From: JAAFHB01 sp037128295
GTDB taxonomy: Bacteria; Bacteroidota; Bacteroidia; Bacteroidales; Prolixibacteraceae
Direction of reading: 5' to 3'
Length of the DNA stretch: 64,000 bases
Assembly (NCBI GenBank): GCA_037128295.1
Contig: JBAXWR010000001.1
Span: 25,406 to 89,405 of the forward strand
Shown piece after piece: positions 34,037 to 43,024 of this stretch; position 1 is the stretch's first letter, and every line of letters begins with the position of its first letter. The notes under the pieces are model-generated. The model was not told the DNA's origin. It made no database searches and was given only the letters and a program-made list of their open reading frames with translations. The position numbers were made by a program, and so were the translations under genes.

Positions 34037-35530
34037 TTAATATTGTTTAAGAATATGCAATTTCAATAATGCAAGCATAAAATCGGGGCCACCAGTGATA
34101 GATTCATACTGAGTGTTCCTGTTCGTTGCTTTAGGAAGTGGATTGCAATTATCCAAAAACAGGTCAATTCCCATGTTTCCAAAAAACCGGGCCCTCTCAA
34201 TATACCTGGCATCATGTGTTAATTCATAAGAATTGATCAACAGATTTATAACATCTGAAAAGGTTCCTGGTTTAAGAGCCTTATCCAAAGAAGGGGTCGA
34301 ATATAAATATTGGTCTGCAGCAGCGATAATCAGGATTCTATATTTTCCAGCATATTCTGGTTTGATGAATTCAAGCTGTTTATACCGCTCGAAACATTTG
34401 TTGGCCAAAAACGCATGACTAACATATCCATAACCGCTGTCCCAATCACTTGTATAGGGCCTGTTCATTGCACGGGTAATAGGTAAACAGGTTTTGGCAT
34501 CTAATGTGAGGGCAAATCCACCACCACCCTGAATCCGATGAGGTGAATTTATTAAATTCACATCTTGAATAAAAGAGAACAACATTAATTTTTCAGCAAG
34601 ACTGCTTGGGTAAAGCTGGTTGGCAGCCTCTGTAAAATTAATAGCCAATTCAAGATTGCTGTCGTTCCAAACATAATCTGCATCCCTGAAAGCCGGGAGA
34701 TAGCCGGTAAGATTTCGTTTCTGATTATCATTCATTCGATTGAATATGACTTCAATAGCCTGGATCATTTCATTTCTTCTTTCGTTATGCTTATTTTGAG
34801 TCCTCATAAAGGCATCAGCCCATAATGAGATCATTTGACCTGCGTACCGTGGAAAATCTGCGCCTGCCTCTGGTCCATGCTTTGACCAAAGCGCATGTCG
34901 GCTGAAATCACCTGTCTTTTTATCTGAAATCTGATGATCCCATTCCCCAATTGCAAATTTCCATCCGGCTTCGGGAACCAATTCATAAACTTTATCCCAA
35001 AGAGGCCATTTATAGGCTTCGTGATATTCATATTTTTGATAACCGATCGTATCGGTTTCAAAGTCCCAATAAATATGCTCGCCCCAGGTCATTAACCCGG
35101 TAACCGGGTTTTGACAATAAGTGAAAAAGAATTTCATGGCACTATCTGCCTCCTGTGCATAGGCCTTTTGATTTTTTATTTCAGACAGATGATATAGAAT
35201 TTCATATAATGCTATATCAGTCATAGGATTAGCCCCACCAATGGAACGGTCTTTCGTCCTAACTCCAGGAATGCTGTCGAAATTATCCTTGTTTCCAATC
35301 GTCATTGATTTCCGATCTAAAGAAGAAGCAAATAGAGAAGAATGTTCTTTACCATAATGATCCCTTCCATATTTAATCATTGTGTCGGCATAATCCGAAA
35401 CAACACGTAGAAAGTCGTATTTGTCAATTTTATTGGAATTGCCCTGATTACACTCAAGGCACAACATGGATAAAATCAATATGCAAATAATCCTACCACG
35501 AATAGCGTTGGTTTTATCTTTTATAAACAT
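34037..35530 (-). CDS. Probable exported lipoprotein with alpha/alpha-toroid-like domain
   Basis: A 497-residue protein. The N-terminal signal segment IICILILSMLCLEC ends at Cys27, a candidate lipidation site. Repeated helical segments with aromatic and acidic motifs (WSKHGPEAGADFPRYAGQM, AFRDADYVWNDSNLELAINF, RPYTSDWDSGYGYVSHAFLA, GGPDFMLALLKLH) resemble six-hairpin glycosidases or polysaccharide lyases. I cannot name the family. Embedded in a polysaccharide synthesis run, it may trim or depolymerise the polymer. Confidence 0.5.
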   Translation of the reverse strand: MFIKDKTNAIRGRIICILILSMLCLECNQGNSNKIDKYDFLRVVSDYADTMIKYGRDHYGKEHSSLFASSLDRKSMTIGNKDNFDSIPGVRTKDRSIGGANPMTDIALYEILYHLSEIKNQKAYAQEADSAMKFFFTYCQNPVTGLMTWGEHIYWDFETDTIGYQKYEYHEAYKWPLWDKVYELVPEAGWKFAIGEWDHQISDKKTGDFSRHALWSKHGPEAGADFPRYAGQMISLWADAFMRTQNKHNERRNEMIQAIEVIFNRMNDNQKRNLTGYLPAFRDADYVWNDSNLELAINFTEAANQLYPSSLAEKLMLFSFIQDVNLINSPHRIQGGGGFALTLDAKTCLPITRAMNRPYTSDWDSGYGYVSHAFLANKCFERYKQLEFIKPEYAGKYRILIIAAADQYLYSTPSLDKALKPGTFSDVINLLINSYELTHDARYIERARFFGNMGIDLFLDNCNPLPKATNRNTQYESITGGPDFMLALLKLHILKQY

Positions 35531-35562
35531 CTTTTTTAACTATAATTCTATGAAATGGAGTT

Positions 35563-36828
35563 TTATCCAATGGAATTTTGCCATTTATTATTATAAATAA
35601 TCGGTGCCGCTCCATGGTATAAGTTTCTTTTGACCGTAAAATAAAACAAATTCCTTATTCCCAGGATTACTTCACCCCGGTCGGTAACACTTTTGTTATA
35701 TATTTGAAAACAAATGGAATAATGCCCTGAATTCAGCATTAGATCATCAAAATGTAAGCGTATTGTTTGTCGTTGATGGAGATTATAAAAAGGTGTTTCG
35801 GGAAACATTGTTTGGGAGACAATTTTCTGATCAATATCGACAAAGAAGAAAATGACATTAAATTCATCTAAGGCATTATTGATTTCCAATGTTAGCTGAA
35901 TTTTGACCGAATTATTAATGTCCAAAAAATATTCAATGGGCTTGTCAGAGGATAGGTCTGCATTTTCAATATTTATCATGTTATCGGGATTACCGAATGA
36001 TAAACTAATAAATTTGGCTTTATCGCTGCCCTCAATACTTAAAACTCCACCTTTGAACAAACCATAATAGCTATTGATAACTTCAGAAATCTGGGAAGAT
36101 GATTGTAAGATAACTCCTTTATCCATCAGAATTCCGTTCGTACAAATCTTACCCACCTGTGGCATAGAGTGACTTACCAATATGACGGCGGCCTTATCCA
36201 ATATTTTGTATATTTCGTTGTAACACTTTATTCTAAAACCACTATCTCCTACAGCCAAAACTTCATCAATCAATAATACATCAGGATCCATGTTAATTGC
36301 CACTGCAAAACCAAGTCGCACTTTCATGCCTGAACTATAATTCTGAACAGGCGTATCAAGAAATTCCCCAATTTCAGAAAAATCAACTATTGCATCGAAT
36401 TTACTACTGATCTCCTTTTTTGTGAGGCCCAGTACTGAGCCATTTATAAAGATGTTTTCGCGGCCGGTAAGTATTGGGTTAAACCCCGCTCCAAGTTCGA
36501 TCAAGGCACCCACCCTACCATGCATTTCTATACGCCCCTTGTCGGGTTTTAACAGACCATTCAACATTTTAAGTAAGGTACTTTTTCCTGCTCCATTACG
36601 GCCAATCAACCCATGACATTCCCCGCGCTTCACTTCAAAATTAATATCATTCACTGCCCAGAATTCTTTTTTACGAAGCTCGTTGCTATGCGTGCCTTGA
36701 TTACCGGTTAGCTCCATTAACATATCCCCTATACCATACCAAAGGCTGGTTTTGAGGTCGAAGCAGAATTTTTTCGACAAGTTCTCAACTTTGATTAAAA
36801 CATCGGACATTTGATTTGTTTGTGTCAA
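35563..36828 (-). CDS. O-antigen-type ABC transporter ATPase (Wzt-like), second copy
   Basis: A 421-residue paralogue of the ATPase at 26054. Walker A GRNGAGKST is at 76-84, then YSSGMKVRLGFAVA, VLLIDEVLAVGD and SHSMPQV. Its C-terminal half differs strongly from the first copy, which suggests different polymer recognition. As with the first copy, no Wzm-like permease is adjacent. Confidence 0.88.
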   Translation of the reverse strand: MTQTNQMSDVLIKVENLSKKFCFDLKTSLWYGIGDMLMELTGNQGTHSNELRKKEFWAVNDINFEVKRGECHGLIGRNGAGKSTLLKMLNGLLKPDKGRIEMHGRVGALIELGAGFNPILTGRENIFINGSVLGLTKKEISSKFDAIVDFSEIGEFLDTPVQNYSSGMKVRLGFAVAINMDPDVLLIDEVLAVGDSGFRIKCYNEIYKILDKAAVILVSHSMPQVGKICTNGILMDKGVILQSSSQISEVINSYYGLFKGGVLSIEGSDKAKFISLSFGNPDNMINIENADLSSDKPIEYFLDINNSVKIQLTLEINNALDEFNVIFFFVDIDQKIVSQTMFPETPFYNLHQRQTIRLHFDDLMLNSGHYSICFQIYNKSVTDRGEVILGIRNLFYFTVKRNLYHGAAPIIYNNKWQNSIG

Positions 36829-36842
36829 TTATTCAACTAATT

Positions 36843-37751
36843 TTAGATAAACTTGCATTTACGACTTGCAAAGGCACACATACGTAACAAAATAAGACCA
36901 TGTTTGAAGCGGGAAATGTTGGTGTTTCCATAGGTGCGTCCTTTGTATCTGATCGGAATTTCAACGGTTTTTAGGTTAAGTTTGTGTGCTCCAAATATCA
37001 GGTCGAAATCGCCAAAGGGATCGAAATCCCCAAAATAGGTTCTGTTCCTGGTCAACTTGATATAATCTTTTCGGAATAGAGCTTTGGTACCACAAAGTGT
37101 ATCTTTAAACCGCTGATCCAATAGCCATGAAAACATTTTGCTAAAAAAATGATTGCCCAGATAATTTAAGGATCTCATGGCCTCTTTACCAACCGGATAG
37201 ACCAACCTTGTTCCATTGATAAAATCACCTTTGCCGCTTGCTATTGCCTCATAGAATTTATATAGGTCCTCTGGAGGGACAGTAAGGTCGGCATCAAGGA
37301 TCATCAGGATATCGCAAGTTGCCATTTTAAACCCTTCGCGTACAGCATCGGCTTTCCCCTTTCCCTTTTGCTGACCGATTTTAATATCATGGGATTTGGC
37401 ATATTTCATTTTCATTTCACATATTTTATCCCATGTATCATCATTGCTGTTCCCCTCAATAAAGATGATCTCAGTATGTTTGCCAAAATCGGGCATACGG
37501 AGTATGGCATTTTCGATATTTCCGCTTTCGTTTCGGGCAGGGATTACTATGGAAATTGAATATTTTGCTTTGTATTGCTCAGGATCCGTTTCGTGGAAGG
37601 GCTTGGCAAAACTATAGATGTTCAACCCAAAGAATTTAACAAGTGGTAGCTTTGCAAGGTATTTATTTAATATTGAGGATAATAAAGGGATGTAAAAAGG
37701 GAATATCAAACGCTTTGAATTGCGGTAAGTGTCAAAACCCGAAATAAACAA
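36843..37751 (-). CDS. GT2 polyprenyl-phosphate sugar transferase (C-terminal half of split bifunctional gene)
   Basis: A 302-residue GT2 enzyme of the dolichol-phosphate-mannose-synthase type: SISIVIPARNESGNIENAI, IIFIEGNSNDDT, GKADAVREGF, ILDADLTVPPEDL with DxD, and the GNTNISRFKHGL end. Its frame is open into the upstream methyltransferase gene, and only a single TAG at 37764-37766 separates them. Homologues with both domains in one chain exist in Bacteroidota, so this was probably one protein. If the half is still made, it would start near a TTG at 37751. Confidence 0.75.
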   Translation of the reverse strand: MFISGFDTYRNSKRLIFPFYIPLLSSILNKYLAKLPLVKFFGLNIYSFAKPFHETDPEQYKAKYSISIVIPARNESGNIENAILRMPDFGKHTEIIFIEGNSNDDTWDKICEMKMKYAKSHDIKIGQQKGKGKADAVREGFKMATCDILMILDADLTVPPEDLYKFYEAIASGKGDFINGTRLVYPVGKEAMRSLNYLGNHFFSKMFSWLLDQRFKDTLCGTKALFRKDYIKLTRNRTYFGDFDPFGDFDLIFGAHKLNLKTVEIPIRYKGRTYGNTNISRFKHGLILLRMCAFASRKCKFI

Positions 37752-37766
37752 TAGGTTATTGATATC

Positions 37767-38261
37767 CTAAATCCCAACCCAGTTTTGCAAAGGGGTACGG
37801 ACTTTCAGGCCGATAGTTTCTGCAAACCTGATCAGTGGCTCCCAAATAGCATTATAATATTGCACAATGATTTTTGTATTTGGATGGCAACATTTTCTGA
37901 CCTGTTGAAAAACATGCTGTATATCCTCTACAAAACCGATCAGATTGCTTAAAATGATCAAATCAAATGTATCTGTTAGCCTGATATCATTGGCATCCAT
38001 ATGGATAAAACTGATGCCTGATTCACAGTATTTTGCATTGGCATACTTAATGTTAGAATCGCTTAAATCTATCCCTACTTTCCTTGAAGCTGGTAGGTTT
38101 GCCAATAAATCGCCACAACCGCAACCGATTTCCAAAACACTGGAATCTTGGTGTGCAAAGTAGCCGATATATTGTGTTATTTCGTTCCAGTAATAGGCAT
38201 TTAGACCACGTTTTTTCGGCAATGCCCCATTGCTATTGAAATATTTTTTCTGATTGTCCAT
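37767..38261 (-). CDS. Class I SAM methyltransferase (N-terminal half of split bifunctional gene)
   Basis: A 164-residue methyltransferase domain with VLEIGCGCGDLLANLP as motif I, then VGIDLSDSNIKYAN and FDLIILSNLIGFVEDIQHV. It ends in QNWVGI before an in-frame TAG. The same frame continues DINNLLFISGFD into the GT2 gene at 37751, so the two formed a methyltransferase-glycosyltransferase fusion. The promoter side is not clear. Confidence 0.75.
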   Translation of the reverse strand: MDNQKKYFNSNGALPKKRGLNAYYWNEITQYIGYFAHQDSSVLEIGCGCGDLLANLPASRKVGIDLSDSNIKYANAKYCESGISFIHMDANDIRLTDTFDLIILSNLIGFVEDIQHVFQQVRKCCHPNTKIIVQYYNAIWEPLIRFAETIGLKVRTPLQNWVGI

Positions 38262-38292
38262 TGGTTGATAAAATAAATAGATTTTTGTAGTA

Positions 38293-39209
38293 ATGAAAAA
38301 GAAATGTTATTGCAACTATCAATTTTTATCTATGATAAAACCAATCCGGTTTTCGACCAAAAGTAAAATCCTTATTGCGGGAATTTTATACAGGATCATT
38401 ACCAAATTTGTTGGTAATGAAAAAAAACAGTACAACGCCAAAAGATTAAGTACGAGGTGGATGTATCGGAGGGGATTGAACTTTCATTGTACTTATTTGG
38501 AAGCTTCCAAGGATACATCATAAAAACAAATATTTGCAACTTAAGTTAGATAGTATCATTATTGATGTTGGTGCTAATGTTGGTCTGATGTTACTACAAT
38601 TTGCGGCAAAGGTCTCGATGGGACGGGTATATTCCTTTGAACCAACCTATTATGCTTTTGAAAAGCTCAAAAGAAACTTATCCCTTAATCCCGAATTGGC
38701 ATGCCGTATATTTCCCTATAAGATGTTTATTTCGGAAAAATCAGGTTCCAATATTCTTATGGTTGCTTTCAGCAGGTGGAAAGACGAAGGGCACCAAAAC
38801 TGTGAATGACCATTCCATTCATTTTGGAACACCTAAATGCACATCCGGGATCCCAAACATTTCGTTGGATGAATTTGTGCTTAAAAATCATATTGCAGAT
38901 ATAAATTTTATTAAAATCGACACTGACGGATACGAATATGAAGTGCTTAAAGGAGCAGAAGCAGTAATCGTGAACTATAGGCCAATTGTAATTTTAGAAA
39001 TCACCCTATATACTTTACAGGAGAAAGGTATTTCATTTGATTTAATCAATGATTTTTTCAACAGGCTTGGATATCGATTGTTCGATATCTTAACAAATAT
39101 TGAGTTGAATAAGGTGAACTATAAAATATTTATCCCCGAAAATAGCGGTATAGATTTAATCGCGGTTCCCTTACCTTTTCACCAGAATAATGGTACAAAA
39201 CAATCCTAA
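38293..39209 (+). pseudogene. FkbM-family methyltransferase with multiple frameshifts
   Basis: The plus strand carries an FkbM gene split over three frames. YEVDVSEGIELSLYLFGSF appears in a frame around 38450-38510. IIIDVGANVGLMLLQFAAKV and RVYSFEPTYYAFEKLKRN run to about 38760. FIKIDTDGYEYEVLKGAEAV and PIVILEITLYTLQEKGI run to 39209. At least two or three indels are needed, so it is not functional as read. It is opposite in strand to its neighbours and overlaps the next gene's 3' end by 39 bases. Confidence 0.75.
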
Positions 39210-39935
39210 ATACCTATTTAAAGGAGACAATAGCCTCTCAATTCCTGTTAAGATTCTATAAAACATCATCGGAAACAATGCACTTCGCGTTAATCCGCCG
39301 CTGGCCAGATACAGTAACGGTGTATGATACCTGATACTTGATATTTCCAATGTTGGAAATTCGTTTTTAAACCATTCCACATCCCTTTCAAAATAAATGT
39401 AAGGTAAAGCCTGGTTTGAGTTTCCAAGAGGATTTCCCGGGTCAATTTCCCTTTCACCCTTTTCAAGAAAAGGTTCATGGTGGAAATTTCTGTAAATAAA
39501 CCGGCCAAACGCAGAATTTGCAGGTTCGATCATAATGATACTACCGCCCGTAACCAATGAACGTTCAGCTTCATGCAGAAATAAATAGGGTCGGGGAATA
39601 TGGTGAAACACATTTAACATCATAATACACCCAAGATCTTGATTATTAAATGGTAATGATTCTGCATTCAATATAAGGTCAACATGCGGAATAGCCAAAA
39701 TATCAGAGGTTATTACCTTGGGAAAAATGTCTTTGATGAAACCTCCTCCAGATCCAATTTCCAGGTATTTTTCTCGGGGGGATGTTTCAGCACAGGCAAT
39801 AAAATCGGAATACCATTTTACATATAATTTTTTCAGGAATTGTTTTGATAGGATAATCTCCCTATGCGAAAGCGTCCTTCCCAATTCATCCAATTCATGT
39901 TCAAAACGATATCTCGTCCACATGGCGCGTAGCAT
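39171..39935 (-). CDS. Class I SAM methyltransferase (type 11-like)
   Basis: A 254-residue protein with YLEIGSGGGFIKDIFP as motif I, LILNAESLPFNNQDLGCIMMLNVFHHI as the post-I and motif II segment, and GGSIIMIEPANSAFGRFIY. Its start lies 35 bases inside the 3' end of the FkbM-like gene at 39901, so the two form one transcript. Substrate unknown, probably a surface glycan or its lipid carrier. Confidence 0.75.
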   Translation of the reverse strand: MLRAMWTRYRFEHELDELGRTLSHREIILSKQFLKKLYVKWYSDFIACAETSPREKYLEIGSGGGFIKDIFPKVITSDILAIPHVDLILNAESLPFNNQDLGCIMMLNVFHHIPRPYLFLHEAERSLVTGGSIIMIEPANSAFGRFIYRNFHHEPFLEKGEREIDPGNPLGNSNQALPYIYFERDVEWFKNEFPTLEISSIRYHTPLLYLASGGLTRSALFPMMFYRILTGIERLLSPLNRYLGLFCTIILVKR

Positions 39936-40662
39936 AAATATTGAAATAGTGGTTTTTATCCAATAAAATCATACCTTGTACAGCCTCGATGTTCAGAGGT
40001 ATTAATCCTTTAGCTGTAAACATATAAACTAAAAATCCAAGATTTGTAAGATGTTCATAGTATTCCAAAACAGAAGATCCTGCCATTTTTAAACCATAGG
40101 GCCAAAATTCCGAAAAGATCCTGATATTATGGTTGTTCTTTAAAATATGTGTCATGCCTTTCATGGCTTGCATTTCAAAACCCTGGATATCTATTTTTAT
40201 CACATCAATTCCTTCGTTATTTTTCACGAATTCATCCAGGCTGATTGCCGTTATTTCTATTTTCTGATCGAACTTTTCATGTTTGTAAGTCCGATGGTCA
40301 ACATTTATCTCTTTCGATGTATAAAGAAGTATATTTTGAGTTTCGGATGCCACTGCTTTATGATGGATTTGAACATTTGATAATCCCTTGGTATTTTCAC
40401 GCAAGTGATGGTAATTGGTAATATCAGGTTCGAAACTGGAAACCTGGCCTTTTGGGCCAACAGCTTTTGAAAAGATTGTTGTATAAAAACCAATATTGGC
40501 GCCGATATCCAGAATTGTAATACCAGGCTTTACAACACTTTTCAACAATGCTATTTCATTCCGGTCGGTATAATACTTAAATAAAAAGTACAACGGTTTG
40601 TACAATATGTACATATTATTGTAGAGCCAATTGCCTATAAGAATAACTATTTTATTTGCCAT
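39901..40662 (-). CDS. FkbM-family methyltransferase
   Basis: A 253-residue protein. ITILDIGANIGFYTTIFSKAV is motif I, VSSFEPDITNYHHLREN the next, AISLDEFVKNNEGIDVIKIDIQGFE the conserved IDIQG/ExE segment, and RIFSEFWPYGL the C-terminal motif. Such enzymes methylate sugar hydroxyls in glycans. The intact copy contrasts with the frameshifted relative at 38293. Confidence 0.85.
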   Translation of the reverse strand: MANKIVILIGNWLYNNMYILYKPLYFLFKYYTDRNEIALLKSVVKPGITILDIGANIGFYTTIFSKAVGPKGQVSSFEPDITNYHHLRENTKGLSNVQIHHKAVASETQNILLYTSKEINVDHRTYKHEKFDQKIEITAISLDEFVKNNEGIDVIKIDIQGFEMQAMKGMTHILKNNHNIRIFSEFWPYGLKMAGSSVLEYYEHLTNLGFLVYMFTAKGLIPLNIEAVQGMILLDKNHYFNIYATRHVDEISF

Positions 40663-40672
40663 AGATTGCGAG

Positions 40673-42715
40673 TTAGTTTATAAGGGTTACTTTACAGATC
40701 TCCTTTGTTACGAATATTTTCTTTCTACCCTCTATAATATTCTCTCCTCTTAATACTATGGTTGATATATTATCCATTTTTATTGAGGAAAGCAAAACTA
40801 CTGGAATTACTAAGTACTGAGAGAAATATCGATGATGCATGAAATCAAAATGATTGATTGCGTTGAACATATAAAAAGGGAAATCTGGCAATGTCGCAAT
40901 GGGTTTATTATTTAACAATTTTGTTTTGGAAATTACCAAGGGATCAGTAACAACGAAGTCATTTTGGGTATCAAAAAAAGCATGTGGAGAATCCGATACT
41001 GATAACAAGAATAACCCTTCTGATTGAACAGCTAACGAATCCATAAGGGGTTTTTGGGGAGCTTTGTAATTGCGTAATTTATCGGTAATAACGGGTCCTA
41101 TTAAGATTGTCAAAGCAATAACGATGTAAATAATTACTCCCTTCGGAACTTGCTGAACAATTTCATTCCTTTTCCAGATTTGAGATAGACTGCATTTGAA
41201 CCTAAGCCACACTATTTTCCTTTTACAATAAAAATCCCAATGTAAGCCCGATGAAGTAAAATACAAACCTTTTAGAAATAGAAACCCATTTGCGACGGCA
41301 ACACCAAATATCATCATATTAAATGAGATGGAGGCAGCATAGGATCTATTTTTTACCACTTCCAGGACAGGACTAGATAAAATAGAACCAATTAATCCAA
41401 GAATTAAAAACCAGAAGAGTACATGCATTCTCGAATTGCGTCTATATAAAACGGGTGTCAGGAAAAATAAAATAAGGGTGAAATTGCAACCAATTCCAGA
41501 TAAATATTTATCTATGAAATGAAAAGTGTAAAGCCCCGGATTTTTAATTGCTTGCAATAATTTCAAAATGTAATGTCCAATAAATGTACCAGGATGGGGT
41601 CTGAGTCTTTGAAGTGCTATTTCGTTGGCCAATTTTGCCTGGTCATATGGTTTTAATCCATCAAAGCGTTTGGGATTATCTATTTCGACCTGTGTCCAAT
41701 AAGTCGAATTCGTTTGAATTTGATAAACAAAATAACCGATATTGGATGCAACATCAAATTTTTGAGATAATAAACTAAGTTGTATTGGGTTTGTAAAAAA
41801 AGCAAGGAGGACCAAAGCTCCTGAAATCATAAATGTTTTTGTAGAAACCCAGTTTTGTTTTCGAAAATATACTGCACCATAAAAAACGAATATTGGCAAT
41901 ATAAACATTGCCCCGGTACGTAGTTGCAGGGCAAGCCCCAATAGCAGGATTCCCATAAAAAATACAACTATGTTTTTTCGAAATAGACCATCTAGTGTAG
42001 CAGTAAAAGCAATTATACCGATTATTCCTCCTGTCATCTCGGTGAGAAATGATCCCTGGAACAGTGCAAAGTAAAGACAAAGGCAAAATGACATAATTAT
42101 GGCCAAACCTTTATTAAAATGGCGCGATACTACCGTACCCAACCAGAAAATGGCGAGAATAAGCATTGCGGTAGTCAGGTAATAATAAGTGATTATATCT
42201 TCTCCACAACATTTATAAAAAACTGCCGCAATCATTGTCGCAAGTGGTCTGTAAACAGCAATAGATTGGATAACACCGTATTTCAGGAAAGACTGTATAT
42301 CAAGTAAATATCCTGCATTATCGTTTGCTGGCATTGCCCCTCCAATGGTAAGGCCTTGAAGGATACTATGTGTTGCCGGATCGTTATAAAACAGCTTTTC
42401 ATTCAGTGCCCCAATACTGAAAAAAAAAATCGCGCAAAGCAGTATTAATAGAAAGTATTTTTCATAGAACGAACGGAGTCTCACATTTAGTTTTTCGGAC
42501 AGAATCGGTAAATGATTCAAGTAGTCAAAATATAAGGCTATAAGTACAGTAGCCAAAAATATATTTCTCCCCAACCTGTACGTAAATACATGGGGGAAAA
42601 CCAATGCCAAAATCTGTAAAAAAACACATAGGACTAAAACGACCAAAGCCCTCCAATATTTGATTAATGGATTGTAAATGTTATTTACAATAAAAATTTC
42701 CGATATAATTCTCAT
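40673..42715 (-). CDS. Large multi-pass membrane protein, GT-C-like glycosyltransferase candidate
   Basis: A 680-residue protein with about 12 hydrophobic segments (for example ILALVFPHVFTYRLGRNIF, ALYFALFQGSFLTEMTGGIIG, IFVFYGAVYF, VIIYIVIALTILIGPVIT). A long polar loop DPATHSILQGLTIGGAMPANDNAGY lies after the second segment. This layout resembles lipid-linked-sugar-dependent membrane glycosyltransferases, but I found no certain catalytic motif. It lies first (most upstream) in the minus-strand run of the polysaccharide island. Confidence 0.5.
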   Translation of the reverse strand: MRIISEIFIVNNIYNPLIKYWRALVVLVLCVFLQILALVFPHVFTYRLGRNIFLATVLIALYFDYLNHLPILSEKLNVRLRSFYEKYFLLILLCAIFFFSIGALNEKLFYNDPATHSILQGLTIGGAMPANDNAGYLLDIQSFLKYGVIQSIAVYRPLATMIAAVFYKCCGEDIITYYYLTTAMLILAIFWLGTVVSRHFNKGLAIIMSFCLCLYFALFQGSFLTEMTGGIIGIIAFTATLDGLFRKNIVVFFMGILLLGLALQLRTGAMFILPIFVFYGAVYFRKQNWVSTKTFMISGALVLLAFFTNPIQLSLLSQKFDVASNIGYFVYQIQTNSTYWTQVEIDNPKRFDGLKPYDQAKLANEIALQRLRPHPGTFIGHYILKLLQAIKNPGLYTFHFIDKYLSGIGCNFTLILFFLTPVLYRRNSRMHVLFWFLILGLIGSILSSPVLEVVKNRSYAASISFNMMIFGVAVANGFLFLKGLYFTSSGLHWDFYCKRKIVWLRFKCSLSQIWKRNEIVQQVPKGVIIYIVIALTILIGPVITDKLRNYKAPQKPLMDSLAVQSEGLFLLSVSDSPHAFFDTQNDFVVTDPLVISKTKLLNNKPIATLPDFPFYMFNAINHFDFMHHRYFSQYLVIPVVLLSSIKMDNISTIVLRGENIIEGRKKIFVTKEICKVTLIN

Positions 42716-42943
42716 CTATACATAGATTATGTTGGGTAATCTGTTGCTGTTTTCAGAACCTATTAAATTTTAAAGCTTCGCCTCCTCACTCCCATTTGAC
42801 GGTCTGAATGCATCAAATAAGCGCAAAACATGAAAAAATAACCTTCAGGTGAAAAATAACAAAGTTCATGAAGGTGTTGTTTGGTACAAAACTAATCTCT
42901 AATTTGCATCAAATTAACCAGAGTTTACAAATCTAAAAAAAAA

Positions 42944-42969
42944 GATTACAGATTGGCCAACCTGTAATC
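42944..42969 (-). terminator. Terminator downstream of the M28 peptidase
   Basis: GATTACAG (42944-42951) pairs with CTGTAATC (42962-42969), and the centre TTGGCCAA is itself palindromic. The A run before 42944 gives a T tract on the minus strand. The 42716-43024 spacer holds nothing else recognisable. Confidence 0.7.
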
Positions 42970-43024
42970 ATTTTTAGAAGACGTCGATTTTAAGATAATA
43001 ATGAACTCTACAATAATACCTACT

